Part shown: positions 34,216-43,512 of the stretch, one piece after another
How positions within the stretch are numbered: position 1 is the first letter of the stretch
Layout of the letters: each line of letters starts with the position of its first letter
Origin: UBA3495 sp964629875
Lineage (GTDB): Bacteria; Chloroflexota; Dehalococcoidia; Lucifugimonadales; UBA3495
Direction of reading: 5' to 3'
Length of the DNA: 64,000 nt
NCBI GenBank assembly: GCA_964629875.1
Contig: CAZVRK010000002.1
Coordinates: 1-64,000, forward strand
Position numbers and translations under genes: made by a program
Notes under the pieces: generated by a model
The model's input: the letters and a program-made list of their open reading frames with translations, nothing else
What the model was told of the DNA's origin: nothing
Database searches by the model: none

Positions 34216-35112
34216 CTAGTCTAGCAGTCTCAGTTGTATGCCAGATTTTTCCTCTTGGATCTTTGAAACTGCATCAGAATCTTCGGGACCCCACCCTCTG
34301 AACATAGCCTCTACATGCCGTTGATCTACCAAATTGGATAATTCCATTGGTATTCCATATTCTCTACCAAGATCAGTGGCCAATCTCACATCCTTAGCAG
34401 CCAAAGCAGTTGCAAATCCAGGTTCAAAATTGCCTTTGAACAAAAATCTTGGGAATTTATCAGTAAGCCTCTTATTACCACCAGTGCTGTTTGCTATGAC
34501 ATCAGCAAGCGTTGCCAAATCCACTCCTGCCTTTACTCCCATAGTCAATGCTTCCGTCATCAAAACACCGATTCCCATACTAAGCAAATTATTACAAATC
34601 TTGCAAACCATCCCATTACCAATCGGGCCACAATATACAACATGACTACCAATCGCATCGAGAGTAGGCTTCATGCGATCGTATACAGCCTTATCACCAC
34701 CTACCATCACCGCCAACGTGGCAGCGGCAGCTCCGTAAGTTCCGCCAGAAACAGGGGCGTCCAATACCGTAACACCTTTTTCAGCGCAAATATCGTGTAT
34801 ACGCCTTATCGCTGTAGGAGAATTTGTAGATAGGTCCATGTAAACAGTTTCAGAAGACGCTCCTTCCAAAATACCATTTTCACCCAGCACGACGGCCTCT
34901 ACATCTCTTGGCACCGGTAACGAAGTAAACACAACCTCTCTACCTGGCACAGCTTCTTTAGGGGTATCCGCCCACGTGGCTCCCATTTCCAGTAAGTTAG
35001 TGGCAGCTTCTCTACGCAAATCATGCACTACAAGTTCATGCCCTGCATTTAGCAAGTTGCTAGCCATTGGATTACCCATATTTCCAAGTCCAATAAATCC
35101 AACCTTCATCAT
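34216..35112 (-). CDS. 3-hydroxyisobutyrate dehydrogenase-like NAD(P)-dependent oxidoreductase, second copy
   Basis: A 298-residue beta-hydroxyacid dehydrogenase with KVGFIGLGNMGNPMASNL at the N-terminus, FTSLPVPRDVEAVV, DAPVSGGTYGAAAATLAVMVGG and the catalytic Lys in NGMVCKICNNLLSM. It is clearly paralogous to 25148-26092 but has diverged through most of the substrate domain, so a different beta-hydroxy acid is likely. It has an AAGGAG site a few bases before the ATG and its own extended -10 promoter. Confidence 0.92.
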   Translation of the reverse strand: MMKVGFIGLGNMGNPMASNLLNAGHELVVHDLRREAATNLLEMGATWADTPKEAVPGREVVFTSLPVPRDVEAVVLGENGILEGASSETVYMDLSTNSPTAIRRIHDICAEKGVTVLDAPVSGGTYGAAAATLAVMVGGDKAVYDRMKPTLDAIGSHVVYCGPIGNGMVCKICNNLLSMGIGVLMTEALTMGVKAGVDLATLADVIANSTGGNKRLTDKFPRFLFKGNFEPGFATALAAKDVRLATDLGREYGIPMELSNLVDQRHVEAMFRGWGPEDSDAVSKIQEEKSGIQLRLLD

Positions 35113-35140
35113 AACTCCTTAAAATCGGTAAATCCGCTGC

Positions 35141-35149
35141 ATTATAGCA
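35141..35149 (-). promoter_or_regulatory. Extended -10 promoter of the second dehydrogenase gene
   Basis: Minus-strand TGCTATAAT (35149-35141), about 30 bases upstream of the start at 35112, with a following AAGGAG ribosome site at 35120-35115. Confidence 0.5.
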
Positions 35150-35185
35150 CCACGAAAACCCAACCGTGCTGTTAGGTTAGAACGG

Positions 35186-36397
35186 CTAATCTAATTCCCT
35201 TATGTCCTTAAACACCAAAAGATACATTACTCCAAGGAGAACAGCTATAGCCCCGTAAATAGTCATGGCCCGTCCCATTCCAATCAAACCAGCTGTCAAA
35301 CCTATTACCAGAGAGAATATAGGAATTAGACCCTGTTCATAATGCCATACACTTGAAACTCTACCTCGCAATGTATCCGGCACCACTTTTTGAACCAATG
35401 TTTGGTTAGATACTATAAAATGGCTCTGCGACAAACCCATAATGATCATGATCCCTACAGACAAAGCTACCCACGATGATAGCCCCAATACTGTAAATAC
35501 CATGGACCCGGTACAAAGGGTTATAAGGCTGACAAGACCCTTTTTCACAAAAAACCCCCAAGAGGACATAATAAATGAGGCCGTTACCCCGCCAATTCCC
35601 ATGCTAACCATCATTGCAGTACCTATTCCAGGGCCTGCATTTAACACCTCTGATGTATATGCTGGAAGCAGGAGGAGCAATGGAGCAAATACCCCCGTCC
35701 TTACAAAGTTAAGCAACATTAACCGAAACATAACTCTTTTCTTGAATATGTAGTTCATGCCTTCCATCAAATTGCTTAATGGAGAAGCATCTTTTGCAGT
35801 ACTTTCTTCACGATAAGGCATTTTCATTGGCAGCAGCAACAATACTGTCCCTATATATAAAGTAGCCTCTACAATAAAGTTCCACGTGAATCCAAGGGTA
35901 ATCATTAAGGTGCCACCAAGGATGGCTCCCAACAATCGCATAGAGGTTACAGTGAGAGCATTCAGCGCTAGAGCGTTTGCCATATATCGTTCCGGTACTG
36001 TGTTGGCAATTAGAGCCTGTCTCACAGGCTGATTTACCGCGAATCCTACTCCCGTAACCAATGTATAAGCATACACATACCATACATTTGTTATTAAGCT
36101 CATCCCCACGAGAACCGCAAATACGACTGCCGCAACGCTCATCCCAGCCACAGTGAATAAAGCCAATATCCTTCGATCCATCCTGTCCGCTAGAACTCCA
36201 CCCCAAGGGCTAATCAACAGAGTAGGCAAAGCGCGTATCGCAACGGCCATTATAGAATGCACCATGGACCCACTTACTTCTAAAGCTAGCCAGCCCAAGG
36301 TAATAAACTGCAACCATTGAGCAGCGTTAGAGAAAAGGTTCCCTGTGAAAAGATAACAATGATCTGGATTACCCTTGAGAGAAGCGAAAGTATTCAT
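35186..36397 (-). CDS. MFS transporter (EntS/MFS_3-like)
   Basis: A 403-residue MFS protein with 12 predicted helices. The loop 2-3 motif is WGGVLADRMDRRILALFTV, and TLVQKVVPDTLRGRVSSVW near 340 is typical of the MFS_3 (enterobactin exporter-like) group. The direction is probably export; the substrate is not evident. It lies downstream of aprA, separated by a palindrome, and is probably transcribed on its own. Confidence 0.87.
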   Translation of the reverse strand: MNTFASLKGNPDHCYLFTGNLFSNAAQWLQFITLGWLALEVSGSMVHSIMAVAIRALPTLLISPWGGVLADRMDRRILALFTVAGMSVAAVVFAVLVGMSLITNVWYVYAYTLVTGVGFAVNQPVRQALIANTVPERYMANALALNALTVTSMRLLGAILGGTLMITLGFTWNFIVEATLYIGTVLLLLPMKMPYREESTAKDASPLSNLMEGMNYIFKKRVMFRLMLLNFVRTGVFAPLLLLLPAYTSEVLNAGPGIGTAMMVSMGIGGVTASFIMSSWGFFVKKGLVSLITLCTGSMVFTVLGLSSWVALSVGIMIIMGLSQSHFIVSNQTLVQKVVPDTLRGRVSSVWHYEQGLIPIFSLVIGLTAGLIGMGRAMTIYGAIAVLLGVMYLLVFKDIRELD

Positions 36398-36476
36398 CTT
36401 CCGATTACGCTGCGAGGAAGTATTGCCCTCTGACGGTGTGTTAAGTAGAGAACTTATGTGATCACCGCCTAATTAT

Positions 36477-36521
36477 TGATACTGTGACACATCATTGCAA
36501 AACAACTGTGTCACAGTATCA
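36477..36521. repeat. Perfect 15-bp inverted repeat between aprA and the MFS gene
   Basis: TGATACTGTGACACA at 36477-36491 and its exact complement at 36507-36521, separated by 15 bases. There is no adjacent T run on either strand, so it is not a standard intrinsic terminator. It ends nine bases beyond the aprA stop codon and lies 80 bases upstream of the MFS start, so it could be an mRNA-stabilising stem for aprBA or an operator for the MFS gene. Confidence 0.75.
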
Positions 36522-36530
36522 ACATGTAGA

Positions 36531-38390
36531 TTACGTTACTATGTGCTTGTATGGTTTAGTAGTGAGACTCCACTTATTAGTTGACGAATCAAAGGTAGAG
36601 TTCACGAACACTCTCCAGTTCTTGTCATCTAGATCAGGATAATCTGATCTATAATAATAACCAGGCCACCTCGTTTCTTTTCGATGCAGCAGATGCCGTA
36701 AATGAGCTTCTCCAGTCCAAGTTCTGTGCACTACTTCCCAAGATCGCAGCAATTCATGCCTGCTTCTAGCTCCTTGATGAGCCAAGTCCTCCCGTAACAT
36801 TTCAATTAAAGCAATTCCTCGCTCTAAGGTCGGACCATTAACCGTATACCAAGAAGAAGTTCCGCCCGCATACTCATCCATGATTTTCTGAAGTCTAACT
36901 AATGCCTGCTTTGGAGTGATGTAGTGCGGATTTACGTCGTCAGATGTAGACTCACCTTTGTATTTCTCAAAGGTTTCCATAGGCGCCCAGATTTCATTAG
37001 ATAAATCTTTAATCTGAGCCTCACTCAAATTCACCTGTCCAGGATTATCTCTAACAAATCGGACCGCTGATTTAGCAGCTAGCCGACCTTCAGTGAAGGA
37101 TCCAGACGAAAACTTATGAGGAGCAGCTCCTACACCATCGCCAGCTGCAAATAAACCCTGTATGGTCGTCATCTTGTTATAACCCCAGAAATATTCCGGC
37201 GGGGATAGATCTTCAGGTCCACTCACCCAAGCTCCAGCTTCGCCAGAGTGAGAACCCATGATGTACGGCTCCGCCAACACTACTTCTGAAGGAGTATCTT
37301 CAGGTGCGATATTTTGGGATGCCCATGTCATTGCTTGAGCAATCGTCATATCAAGAAAGTCTTCCCAAGCTTCTTCTCGAACTTTGTCCATCTTTTTGGG
37401 ATCCCCACCAGCTAGTTCTTGCATAGCCAGGTCTGTCCTCATGTACATAGGACCCTTACCATCACGAATATCTAAGAACATCTGATGATTGCGTAAAGGA
37501 GTAGGAGTAGGAATAGCAGAACCATATGGTTCGTATTTCTTAAGTTCACTATCTCTTGTGACTGTGTAATCTTCACCCAGAGCATTCTCTACATGCGCGT
37601 GGAAGTATTGGAACCACATTCCCACCGGACCATATCCGTCCTTAAACCTAGTGGGAACAAATCTATGTTCCATTTGAGTCATTTCTGTACCAATTGGAAT
37701 CATTAATCCGTAGGCTGATCCAGTCGCAAATACTGAGTACCATGTCCGGCCAATTCCCTCATTGACAGACCTTGGCCTGAAAACATTGGACGCTCCACCA
37801 CTAGTTATAATAACCGCCTTAGATTTGAATACCCATATCTTGTTTTCCCGTACTCCGAAGCCAATAGCTCCAGCTATACGTCCAGGATCTTTTGCGTCAG
37901 TTAATAGATGCGTAATTGCAATTCGTTCGTATATATTCTCTTTTCCAACTGCCTTTCTCGCTGGTTCAGCAGTCACCGGTTTTAGCGATTCGCCATGTAT
38001 TGGAATTTGCCAGCGACCTATACGTTCGTATTCTCCATTATCCTTCTTCCAAATGGGCAACCCCCATTCTTCCAGAAGATGTACAGACGAATCGACATGC
38101 CTGCCCACATCATAAACTAGGTCCTCACGAGCAAGACCCATCATGTCATTAACCACATATTGGACAAAATCTTCCGGAGTATTCCATCCATAACGTTGGC
38201 CCATGTAGCAATTTATCGCAGACAGTCCTTCTCCTGTGGCTCCGCTACGTTCTATAACGGCTTTCTCGACAATCACTACTTTCAAATCTTCGCCCCAATA
38301 TTTTGATTCGAAAGCAGCGCCGCAGCCCGACATACCACCACCAATTACTAATATGTCGCTTTCAACTGTTTCTATAGTAGGTAACGCCAT
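36531..38390 (-). CDS. aprA: Adenylylsulfate reductase subunit alpha
   Basis: A 619-residue FAD subunit of dissimilatory-type APS reductase. It shows the FAD-binding start ILVIGGGMSGCGAAFE, EKAVIERSGATGEGLSAINCY, NYMGQRYGW-type contacts, TPTPLRNHQMF, the PHKFSSGSFTEGR segment and a C-terminal helical domain with the RSRHELLRSWEVVHRTWT motif. With AprB it interconverts AMP plus sulfite with APS. With sat next to it and no dsr genes in the window, sulfite oxidation to sulfate, yielding ATP, is the more likely direction; SAR202 genomes with these genes have been described as sulfite oxidisers. The direction is inferred. Confidence 0.96.
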   Translation of the reverse strand: MALPTIETVESDILVIGGGMSGCGAAFESKYWGEDLKVVIVEKAVIERSGATGEGLSAINCYMGQRYGWNTPEDFVQYVVNDMMGLAREDLVYDVGRHVDSSVHLLEEWGLPIWKKDNGEYERIGRWQIPIHGESLKPVTAEPARKAVGKENIYERIAITHLLTDAKDPGRIAGAIGFGVRENKIWVFKSKAVIITSGGASNVFRPRSVNEGIGRTWYSVFATGSAYGLMIPIGTEMTQMEHRFVPTRFKDGYGPVGMWFQYFHAHVENALGEDYTVTRDSELKKYEPYGSAIPTPTPLRNHQMFLDIRDGKGPMYMRTDLAMQELAGGDPKKMDKVREEAWEDFLDMTIAQAMTWASQNIAPEDTPSEVVLAEPYIMGSHSGEAGAWVSGPEDLSPPEYFWGYNKMTTIQGLFAAGDGVGAAPHKFSSGSFTEGRLAAKSAVRFVRDNPGQVNLSEAQIKDLSNEIWAPMETFEKYKGESTSDDVNPHYITPKQALVRLQKIMDEYAGGTSSWYTVNGPTLERGIALIEMLREDLAHQGARSRHELLRSWEVVHRTWTGEAHLRHLLHRKETRWPGYYYRSDYPDLDDKNWRVFVNSTFDSSTNKWSLTTKPYKHIVT

Positions 38391-38398
38391 AAATCCCC

Positions 38399-38854
38399 CT
38401 ATTTAGCCTTCTGTAAAGTAGGTAGCGTGTCGACTCCAAGCCATTTGGACTCGCCCGCGAGACCCTGACCAGCAAGATCTTTGTCCTTATCTTCGGTAAA
38501 GTCTTTATATGGGTCTGAAGAACCCACCGGTGTGCTTCGAGACGGATAAGTAAACTGTAATTCTCTACCATCCCTAAACTTTACTGTCCATGTCAGGCCA
38601 CCATCAATACGCTTAGGTTGCACAGAAGCTCCTAATGGTACAAAGTCGGAATATCCACGAACAAATATTGCGTCTTGGGGACACAATTTAACGCATGCAT
38701 AGCATTCTGAGCACAGTTCAGGCTCTTGATTAAATCCCTTATTCTGCTCTGTATCCAAAGTCATAAGATCATTCGGGCAAATATAAACACACAAAGGTCC
38801 TTCGTGCTCTCCAGCACAGGCATTACATGTCTGCGGATTTACATAAGTTGGCAT
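38399..38854 (-). CDS. aprB: Adenylylsulfate reductase subunit beta
   Basis: A 151-residue ferredoxin-like electron-transfer subunit. The N-terminal half holds two cluster motifs: CNACAGEHEGPLCVYICP and CSECYACVKLCPQDA, as expected for two [4Fe-4S] clusters, followed by FVRGYSDFVPLGA and the beta-sheet domain and tail that wrap around AprA. It lies eight bases upstream of aprA. No aprM or qmo gene is next to it, so the membrane partner must be elsewhere. Confidence 0.96.
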   Translation of the reverse strand: MPTYVNPQTCNACAGEHEGPLCVYICPNDLMTLDTEQNKGFNQEPELCSECYACVKLCPQDAIFVRGYSDFVPLGASVQPKRIDGGLTWTVKFRDGRELQFTYPSRSTPVGSSDPYKDFTEDKDKDLAGQGLAGESKWLGVDTLPTLQKAK

Positions 38855-38881
38855 TATTTTCCTCCCCAGTTATTTTGAATC

Positions 38882-38915
38882 AAAAAAGTAGCCCCCACAG
38901 TTGTGGGGGCTACTT
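38882..38915 (-). terminator. Intrinsic terminator between sat and aprB
   Basis: A 14-bp perfect stem (38886-38899 with 38902-38915; core GTAGCCCCCACA) followed on the minus strand by six T residues (plus-strand A at 38882-38887). It lies just after the sat stop codon, so it ends or attenuates the sat transcript before aprBA. Confidence 0.9.
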
Positions 38916-38920
38916 ACATA

Positions 38921-40201
38921 TTACACGTCTAAACTATTACATGTGCAGACGGTACAAGCGCAATCAACCTCGTGCATGGTCATGACAGGAGTTCGGCTAG
39001 ATAAATAATCATCACCAACAAAGGGACTTCCAAACCCGTATTGGTCTGCGCATTTTCGTACCATTTCTAAAACCTCTGGCCGTAATGTAAGCGGTGCCGG
39101 TTTTACTCCGCCCTGAATTATACTACGAATATATGTCCCCGATAACTCTTGTTTTTGCTCTCCGTGGCCACAGAGCCCCTCATAGGCCACTCCAGCACAT
39201 TTAGGGCAGTACCACCATTCGAGCGTTAGAACAGATTTTATCCCTAAATCCGGTAAATCGTCAAAAATCTTGTGCGCTGCATAGGTATCATAATAGTCTC
39301 CAACACCTGCATGATCACGGCCAAACATATGATGAGTACAACCCATATTCTTTCGAACTAAAGCATGAAAAACCGCTTCTCTAGGGCCAGCGTATCGCAT
39401 ATCCCACATAAGCGTGGAAGTATAATGAACAGCTTTCTTGAAGAATCCTTCGTCCCGCAATAACTGATGAGATAATACTATTGCTTCGTCAATATAATCA
39501 CCCTGTTTCTTTTCCCCAATTACGGCGCTCACTAGAATGCCGTCAGCATCAGCGGCAAGACTCGCTCCCTTCATTAGCCATTCATGACCCGAATGAGGTA
39601 CATTCCGTGTTTGATGGGCAACCACTTTTGACCATCCTAATTGAGCGAATGTCTCCCTCAGCTGGCGAGGTGTTTTCCAATATTCATCAAATGGAGAATT
39701 TAGTACAGGAACGTTTATAAGAGTAACTGGACCCCCCACAAAAAACTCATTATATTCCTGAGTTCTTTGCACTCCTGGATGAGCTTGGTCATTAGTCCCA
39801 TAAACATTAAGACATAAAAAATCGGTATCATAAGAATAAACTTCTTCCACTGTCATGATAGCCAAAGGCAAATCTTGATAAGTAAGAAGAACGTCGCTAC
39901 CGGTTTTGATATCTAAACTATTTATATCTGCAGCCGATACATCGAGAAGAATTGGAATGCTCCATATGTATCCACTGTCCAAGGTCATATGTTTGGTTAC
40001 TGAATCAAGGTCTTTAAGTCCCATAAAGCCAGTCAGCGGTGAAAAAAAACCATACGATAAATTCACGCATTCTCGGGCAAGCTGATCACGTAGGGCCAAT
40101 CTAGGCAAGCGCAAGCACCTTTCAAGCGAATCATCCTGCAACTTCGACACACGTTCTATCAATACCCCACCATGGGGAGACAAGCTATTATCTACAGTCA
40201 A
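38921..40201 (-). CDS. sat: Sulfate adenylyltransferase (ATP sulfurylase)
   Basis: A 426-residue dissimilatory-type ATP sulfurylase. Catalytic motifs are QTRNVPHSGHEWLMK (the QxRN and HxGH elements), GRDHAGVGDYYD, and a zinc-like site around YCPKCAGVAYEGLCGHG, followed by LSGTYIRSII. It converts APS and pyrophosphate to sulfate and ATP, or the reverse. An odd Cys-rich tail (DCACTVCTCN) ends the protein, with four Cys in nine residues; I do not know it from other members. It lies upstream of aprBA, separated by a terminator. Confidence 0.96.
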   Translation of the reverse strand: MTVDNSLSPHGGVLIERVSKLQDDSLERCLRLPRLALRDQLARECVNLSYGFFSPLTGFMGLKDLDSVTKHMTLDSGYIWSIPILLDVSAADINSLDIKTGSDVLLTYQDLPLAIMTVEEVYSYDTDFLCLNVYGTNDQAHPGVQRTQEYNEFFVGGPVTLINVPVLNSPFDEYWKTPRQLRETFAQLGWSKVVAHQTRNVPHSGHEWLMKGASLAADADGILVSAVIGEKKQGDYIDEAIVLSHQLLRDEGFFKKAVHYTSTLMWDMRYAGPREAVFHALVRKNMGCTHHMFGRDHAGVGDYYDTYAAHKIFDDLPDLGIKSVLTLEWWYCPKCAGVAYEGLCGHGEQKQELSGTYIRSIIQGGVKPAPLTLRPEVLEMVRKCADQYGFGSPFVGDDYLSSRTPVMTMHEVDCACTVCTCNSLDV

Positions 40202-40314
40202 TATCTAAACCTCGCCGATAAACGCGCATTATGACATGAGATCACCAATACCGCTATATACGGATTTTAAAATTAAGACATATAATACCGATAATTCCAG
40301 TAGGGCTTTATAAA

Positions 40315-41553
40315 ATGTCTGAATTTTTCAATGTAGTTCCCCCGTCTCTGGGGCTTAACATACTGTTGGAGCATCTACCAAGTGGAGCAATTAGACCTTT
40401 TGAGAACATTCCAATAGGGGAGTCACTGCACCGTGTGACAGCAGAAGACCTACTTTCTCCCGAATTACTACCTCATTTCGCAAGATCAACAATGGATGGA
40501 TTTTCAGTAAAAGCCAGAGATACTTTTGGAGCCACAGAAGGGTTACCTTCATATTTGGAAATTGTTGGCGAAGTCCCAATGGGAACCCCCCCCTCATTTT
40601 CGCTAAACACCGGTGAAGCGGCGATAGCATACACCGGTGGGATGTTAGCCGGTGAGGCGGACGCTGTAGTGATGGTAGAGAACACTCAAAGGATCGATGA
40701 ACGTACCATCGAGGTAATGAAACCCGTAGCTATTGGAGAAAATGTCATATCCCCAGGAGACGATCTAGATATCGGAGACAAAGTAATCTCTAAAGGAAGG
40801 CACATTAGAGCACAAGACATTGGCGCTCTTCGAGCCATAGGTATTCAAACAGTACCAGTAGTAAAACAACCCACAGTTGGCCTGATATCGATGGGAGACG
40901 AAATAGTACCAACGGACACCATCCCCAAAGATGGACAGATACGAGACATCAATACACACACTATCTCGGCTATGGTTGAAGAAAGCGGCTGTATAGCAAA
41001 ACCTTTTGGAATCGCTAAGGATAATTTTGAGGAACAACTACATATAGCACAGCAGGGTATACACGAGTGCGACGTTTTAGTATTCTCAGCAGGAAGTTCT
41101 GTGAGCACCCGTGACCTAACTGCCGAGGTTATAAACCATTTGGGGGTTCCCGGAGTACTGGTTCACGGGCTATCTTTAAAGCCCGGAAAACCTGCCATAC
41201 TGGGCATTGTTAACAATAAACCCATATTTGGCCTGCCCGGCAATCCTGTCTCAGCAATGATAGTATTTGACTTAATAGTACGTCCGACTTTGTATCATCT
41301 CAGTGGATGTGTAAATCCTCCAATGAATAACACAACCACTGCCACATTATCATTAAACATTGCCTCAGTACCCGGCCGAGAAGATTATATTCCAGTAAAA
41401 CTAGAGTTACAGGGAGAGGAGACATTCGCCCACCCTGTGTTTGGAAAATCTAATCTTATTCACACTTTGTCCGCAGCTGACGGTCTTCTGCAAGTTCCTC
41501 TAGATAAATCAGGACTATACCAAGGTGAAGTAGTAAAAGTTAAATTGTTTTAA
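40315..41553 (+). CDS. moeA: Molybdopterin molybdenumtransferase
   Basis: A 412-residue MoeA. The N-terminal domain holds RSTMDGFSVKARDTFGA and AVVMVENTQ; the MoCF domain holds SMGDEIVPTD, FSAGSSVSTRDLTAEV, HGLSLKPGKPAILG and FGLPGNPVSAM. It inserts molybdate into adenylylated molybdopterin. It is divergent from sat. A TATAAT at 40281-40286 is a possible -10. The stop codon overlaps the start of the second moeA gene. Confidence 0.95.
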   Translation: MSEFFNVVPPSLGLNILLEHLPSGAIRPFENIPIGESLHRVTAEDLLSPELLPHFARSTMDGFSVKARDTFGATEGLPSYLEIVGEVPMGTPPSFSLNTGEAAIAYTGGMLAGEADAVVMVENTQRIDERTIEVMKPVAIGENVISPGDDLDIGDKVISKGRHIRAQDIGALRAIGIQTVPVVKQPTVGLISMGDEIVPTDTIPKDGQIRDINTHTISAMVEESGCIAKPFGIAKDNFEEQLHIAQQGIHECDVLVFSAGSSVSTRDLTAEVINHLGVPGVLVHGLSLKPGKPAILGIVNNKPIFGLPGNPVSAMIVFDLIVRPTLYHLSGCVNPPMNNTTTATLSLNIASVPGREDYIPVKLELQGEETFAHPVFGKSNLIHTLSAADGLLQVPLDKSGLYQGEVVKVKLF

Positions 41554-43508
41554 TGATGAATAATAAAAACGCTGAATTCAATCACAGGAATTACTATTTA
41601 TCAGATATACCTTTGCCGGAAGCTGAAGATATATTCTTTGGAGAGTCCTGCGTTCTAGACGTGATCAAATCCCCTGCATCAGAAATTCTCCCGCTCACCG
41701 CAACTCTCGGCAGAGTCACCTCGGACCCAGTCTGGGCCTCTACGTCATCGCCCGCGTACGATTCATCAGCAATGGATGGCGTCGCTGTTCGATCCGAAGA
41801 TACCATAGGCGCAAGTGAAACGAACCCATTAACCCTCATAATTGGGTCTACCGCGATCTGGGTAGATACAGGTGACCCAATGCCAGATAACTTCAATGCT
41901 GTAGTAATGATAGAAAACATAATTGAAGAGAATGAGACATCAATTTTAATTACGGATCCAGTAGCTCCATTGCAACACGTTAGACCCTTAGGTGAAGACA
42001 TAGTAGCTACAGAACTGATACTTCCCGAGAAGCATGCAATCACCCCTCCAGATATGGCTGCCTGCGCAGCTGCAGGACTCACCAAAATTTCAGTAATAAG
42101 CAGGCCCAAAATAGCCATTATCCCTACAGGTGACGAGCTAGTTCCATTAGGAACTAATATAAAATCCGGCGACATTATAGACTCTAATTCTGTATTGTTA
42201 GAAGGATTAATTTCGGAATGGGGAGGAGTCCCCTCTACACTGGGACCGATTCCTGATGATTACAAAAGGATAGTTAACTGCGTTAAGTCCGCCTTGAACG
42301 ATTTCGACATGATAATAATAAATGCCGGATCTTCCGCAGGCAGAGATGACCACACCGCGCGCGTGATCTCAGACTTAGGAAGGGTTCTAGTTCATGGAGT
42401 GGCAATAAGACCTGGCCACCCAGTGGTTTTAGGTATAGCAGAAAATAAACCTATAGTTGGACTTCCCGGATATCCCGTATCAACAGCGTTAACAGCGGAA
42501 ATATTTATTAAACCTCTAATAACTACCTCTTTGGGTAATGCAAATCTGACCAGATCAAATCAAATGCAAGCTATTATCACCAGAAAAGTTAATTCACAAA
42601 TGGGAGAAGATGAGTTCTTACAGGTTAAGCTGGGAAAAGTGGGGAATAAGGTAGTGGCGACGCCATTGCAACGGGGTGCAGGAATAATAATGTCCCTTGT
42701 TCGATCTGACGGTTTCGTTAAAATCCCCAGGTTCTCAGAAGGATTAGATTACGGGTCAGAGATTATGGTCAATTTAAATAAGACACAGGAAGCAGTTGAA
42801 AATACCATTGTGTGTATAGGTAGCCACGACATGGCGTTAGACCTAATATCTAGCCAGTTGAGGAGAATAGCTCCGCATATTACGTTCGCTTCATCACACG
42901 TCGGTAGCCTTGCCGGCATCAGAGCAATACAAAACTCAGAAGCGCATATCGCGGGTAGTCATTTGTTAGACCCAGATACTGGTATTTATAACATTACGTA
43001 TATCGAACGCTATTTAGACCGAATGCCAATAAAATTAGTACGACTAGTAGGAAGAATACAAGGCTTGATTATCCCAAAAGGGAATCCCAAGAATGTGAAC
43101 ACTCTAATAGACCTAGCTCGGCCGGATGTTAATTTCGTAAATCGTCAAAGAGGGTCAGGAACCCGTGTCTTACTAGATAGCAAATTAAAGGAACTTAGCA
43201 TCTCTGATGAAGATATAAAAGGATACGATAGAGAAGAATTTAGCCATTTATCAGTTGCAGCTACTGTTCAGGGAGGAAATGCGGATACTGGCCTAGGAAT
43301 ACTGAGTGCAGCAAAAGCATTAGACTTAGATTTTATCCCATTGATGGACGAGCATTACGATCTAATAATACCCAATGATTATTACCAGAGTAATCTATTA
43401 CAACCTCTGATCAATCTCATTAACAGTTCAGGTTTTCAAGAGTCCGTTGATGCCCTAGGTGGATACGATACCCATGATATGGGAAAAATTGTAGCGGAAT
43501 TTAATTAG
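41553..43508 (+). CDS. MoeA fused to a C-terminal substrate-binding-protein-like domain
   Basis: A 651-residue protein. Residues 1-415 repeat the MoeA layout (SSAMDGVAVRSED, IPTGDELVPLG, INAGSSAGRDDHTARV, HGVAIRPGHPVVLG, VGLPGYPVSTA). Residues about 420-651 match the PBP-like domain of two-domain molybdopterin biosynthesis proteins: IGSHDMALDLISSQL, FVNRQRGSGTRVLLD, VQGGNADTGLGILSAA. In other genomes this domain is thought to sense or bind molybdate or tungstate. The overlapping one-base junction with moeA shows tight coupling. Confidence 0.93.
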   Translation: MMNNKNAEFNHRNYYLSDIPLPEAEDIFFGESCVLDVIKSPASEILPLTATLGRVTSDPVWASTSSPAYDSSAMDGVAVRSEDTIGASETNPLTLIIGSTAIWVDTGDPMPDNFNAVVMIENIIEENETSILITDPVAPLQHVRPLGEDIVATELILPEKHAITPPDMAACAAAGLTKISVISRPKIAIIPTGDELVPLGTNIKSGDIIDSNSVLLEGLISEWGGVPSTLGPIPDDYKRIVNCVKSALNDFDMIIINAGSSAGRDDHTARVISDLGRVLVHGVAIRPGHPVVLGIAENKPIVGLPGYPVSTALTAEIFIKPLITTSLGNANLTRSNQMQAIITRKVNSQMGEDEFLQVKLGKVGNKVVATPLQRGAGIIMSLVRSDGFVKIPRFSEGLDYGSEIMVNLNKTQEAVENTIVCIGSHDMALDLISSQLRRIAPHITFASSHVGSLAGIRAIQNSEAHIAGSHLLDPDTGIYNITYIERYLDRMPIKLVRLVGRIQGLIIPKGNPKNVNTLIDLARPDVNFVNRQRGSGTRVLLDSKLKELSISDEDIKGYDREEFSHLSVAATVQGGNADTGLGILSAAKALDLDFIPLMDEHYDLIIPNDYYQSNLLQPLINLINSSGFQESVDALGGYDTHDMGKIVAEFN

Positions 43509-43512
43509 TGCA

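Noticed and set aside
40202..40314. Molybdate or SAM riboswitch ahead of moeA or sat
   Set aside because: The divergent gap is only 113 bases and holds no stem array resembling the known Moco or SAM motifs; just one TATAAT was seen.
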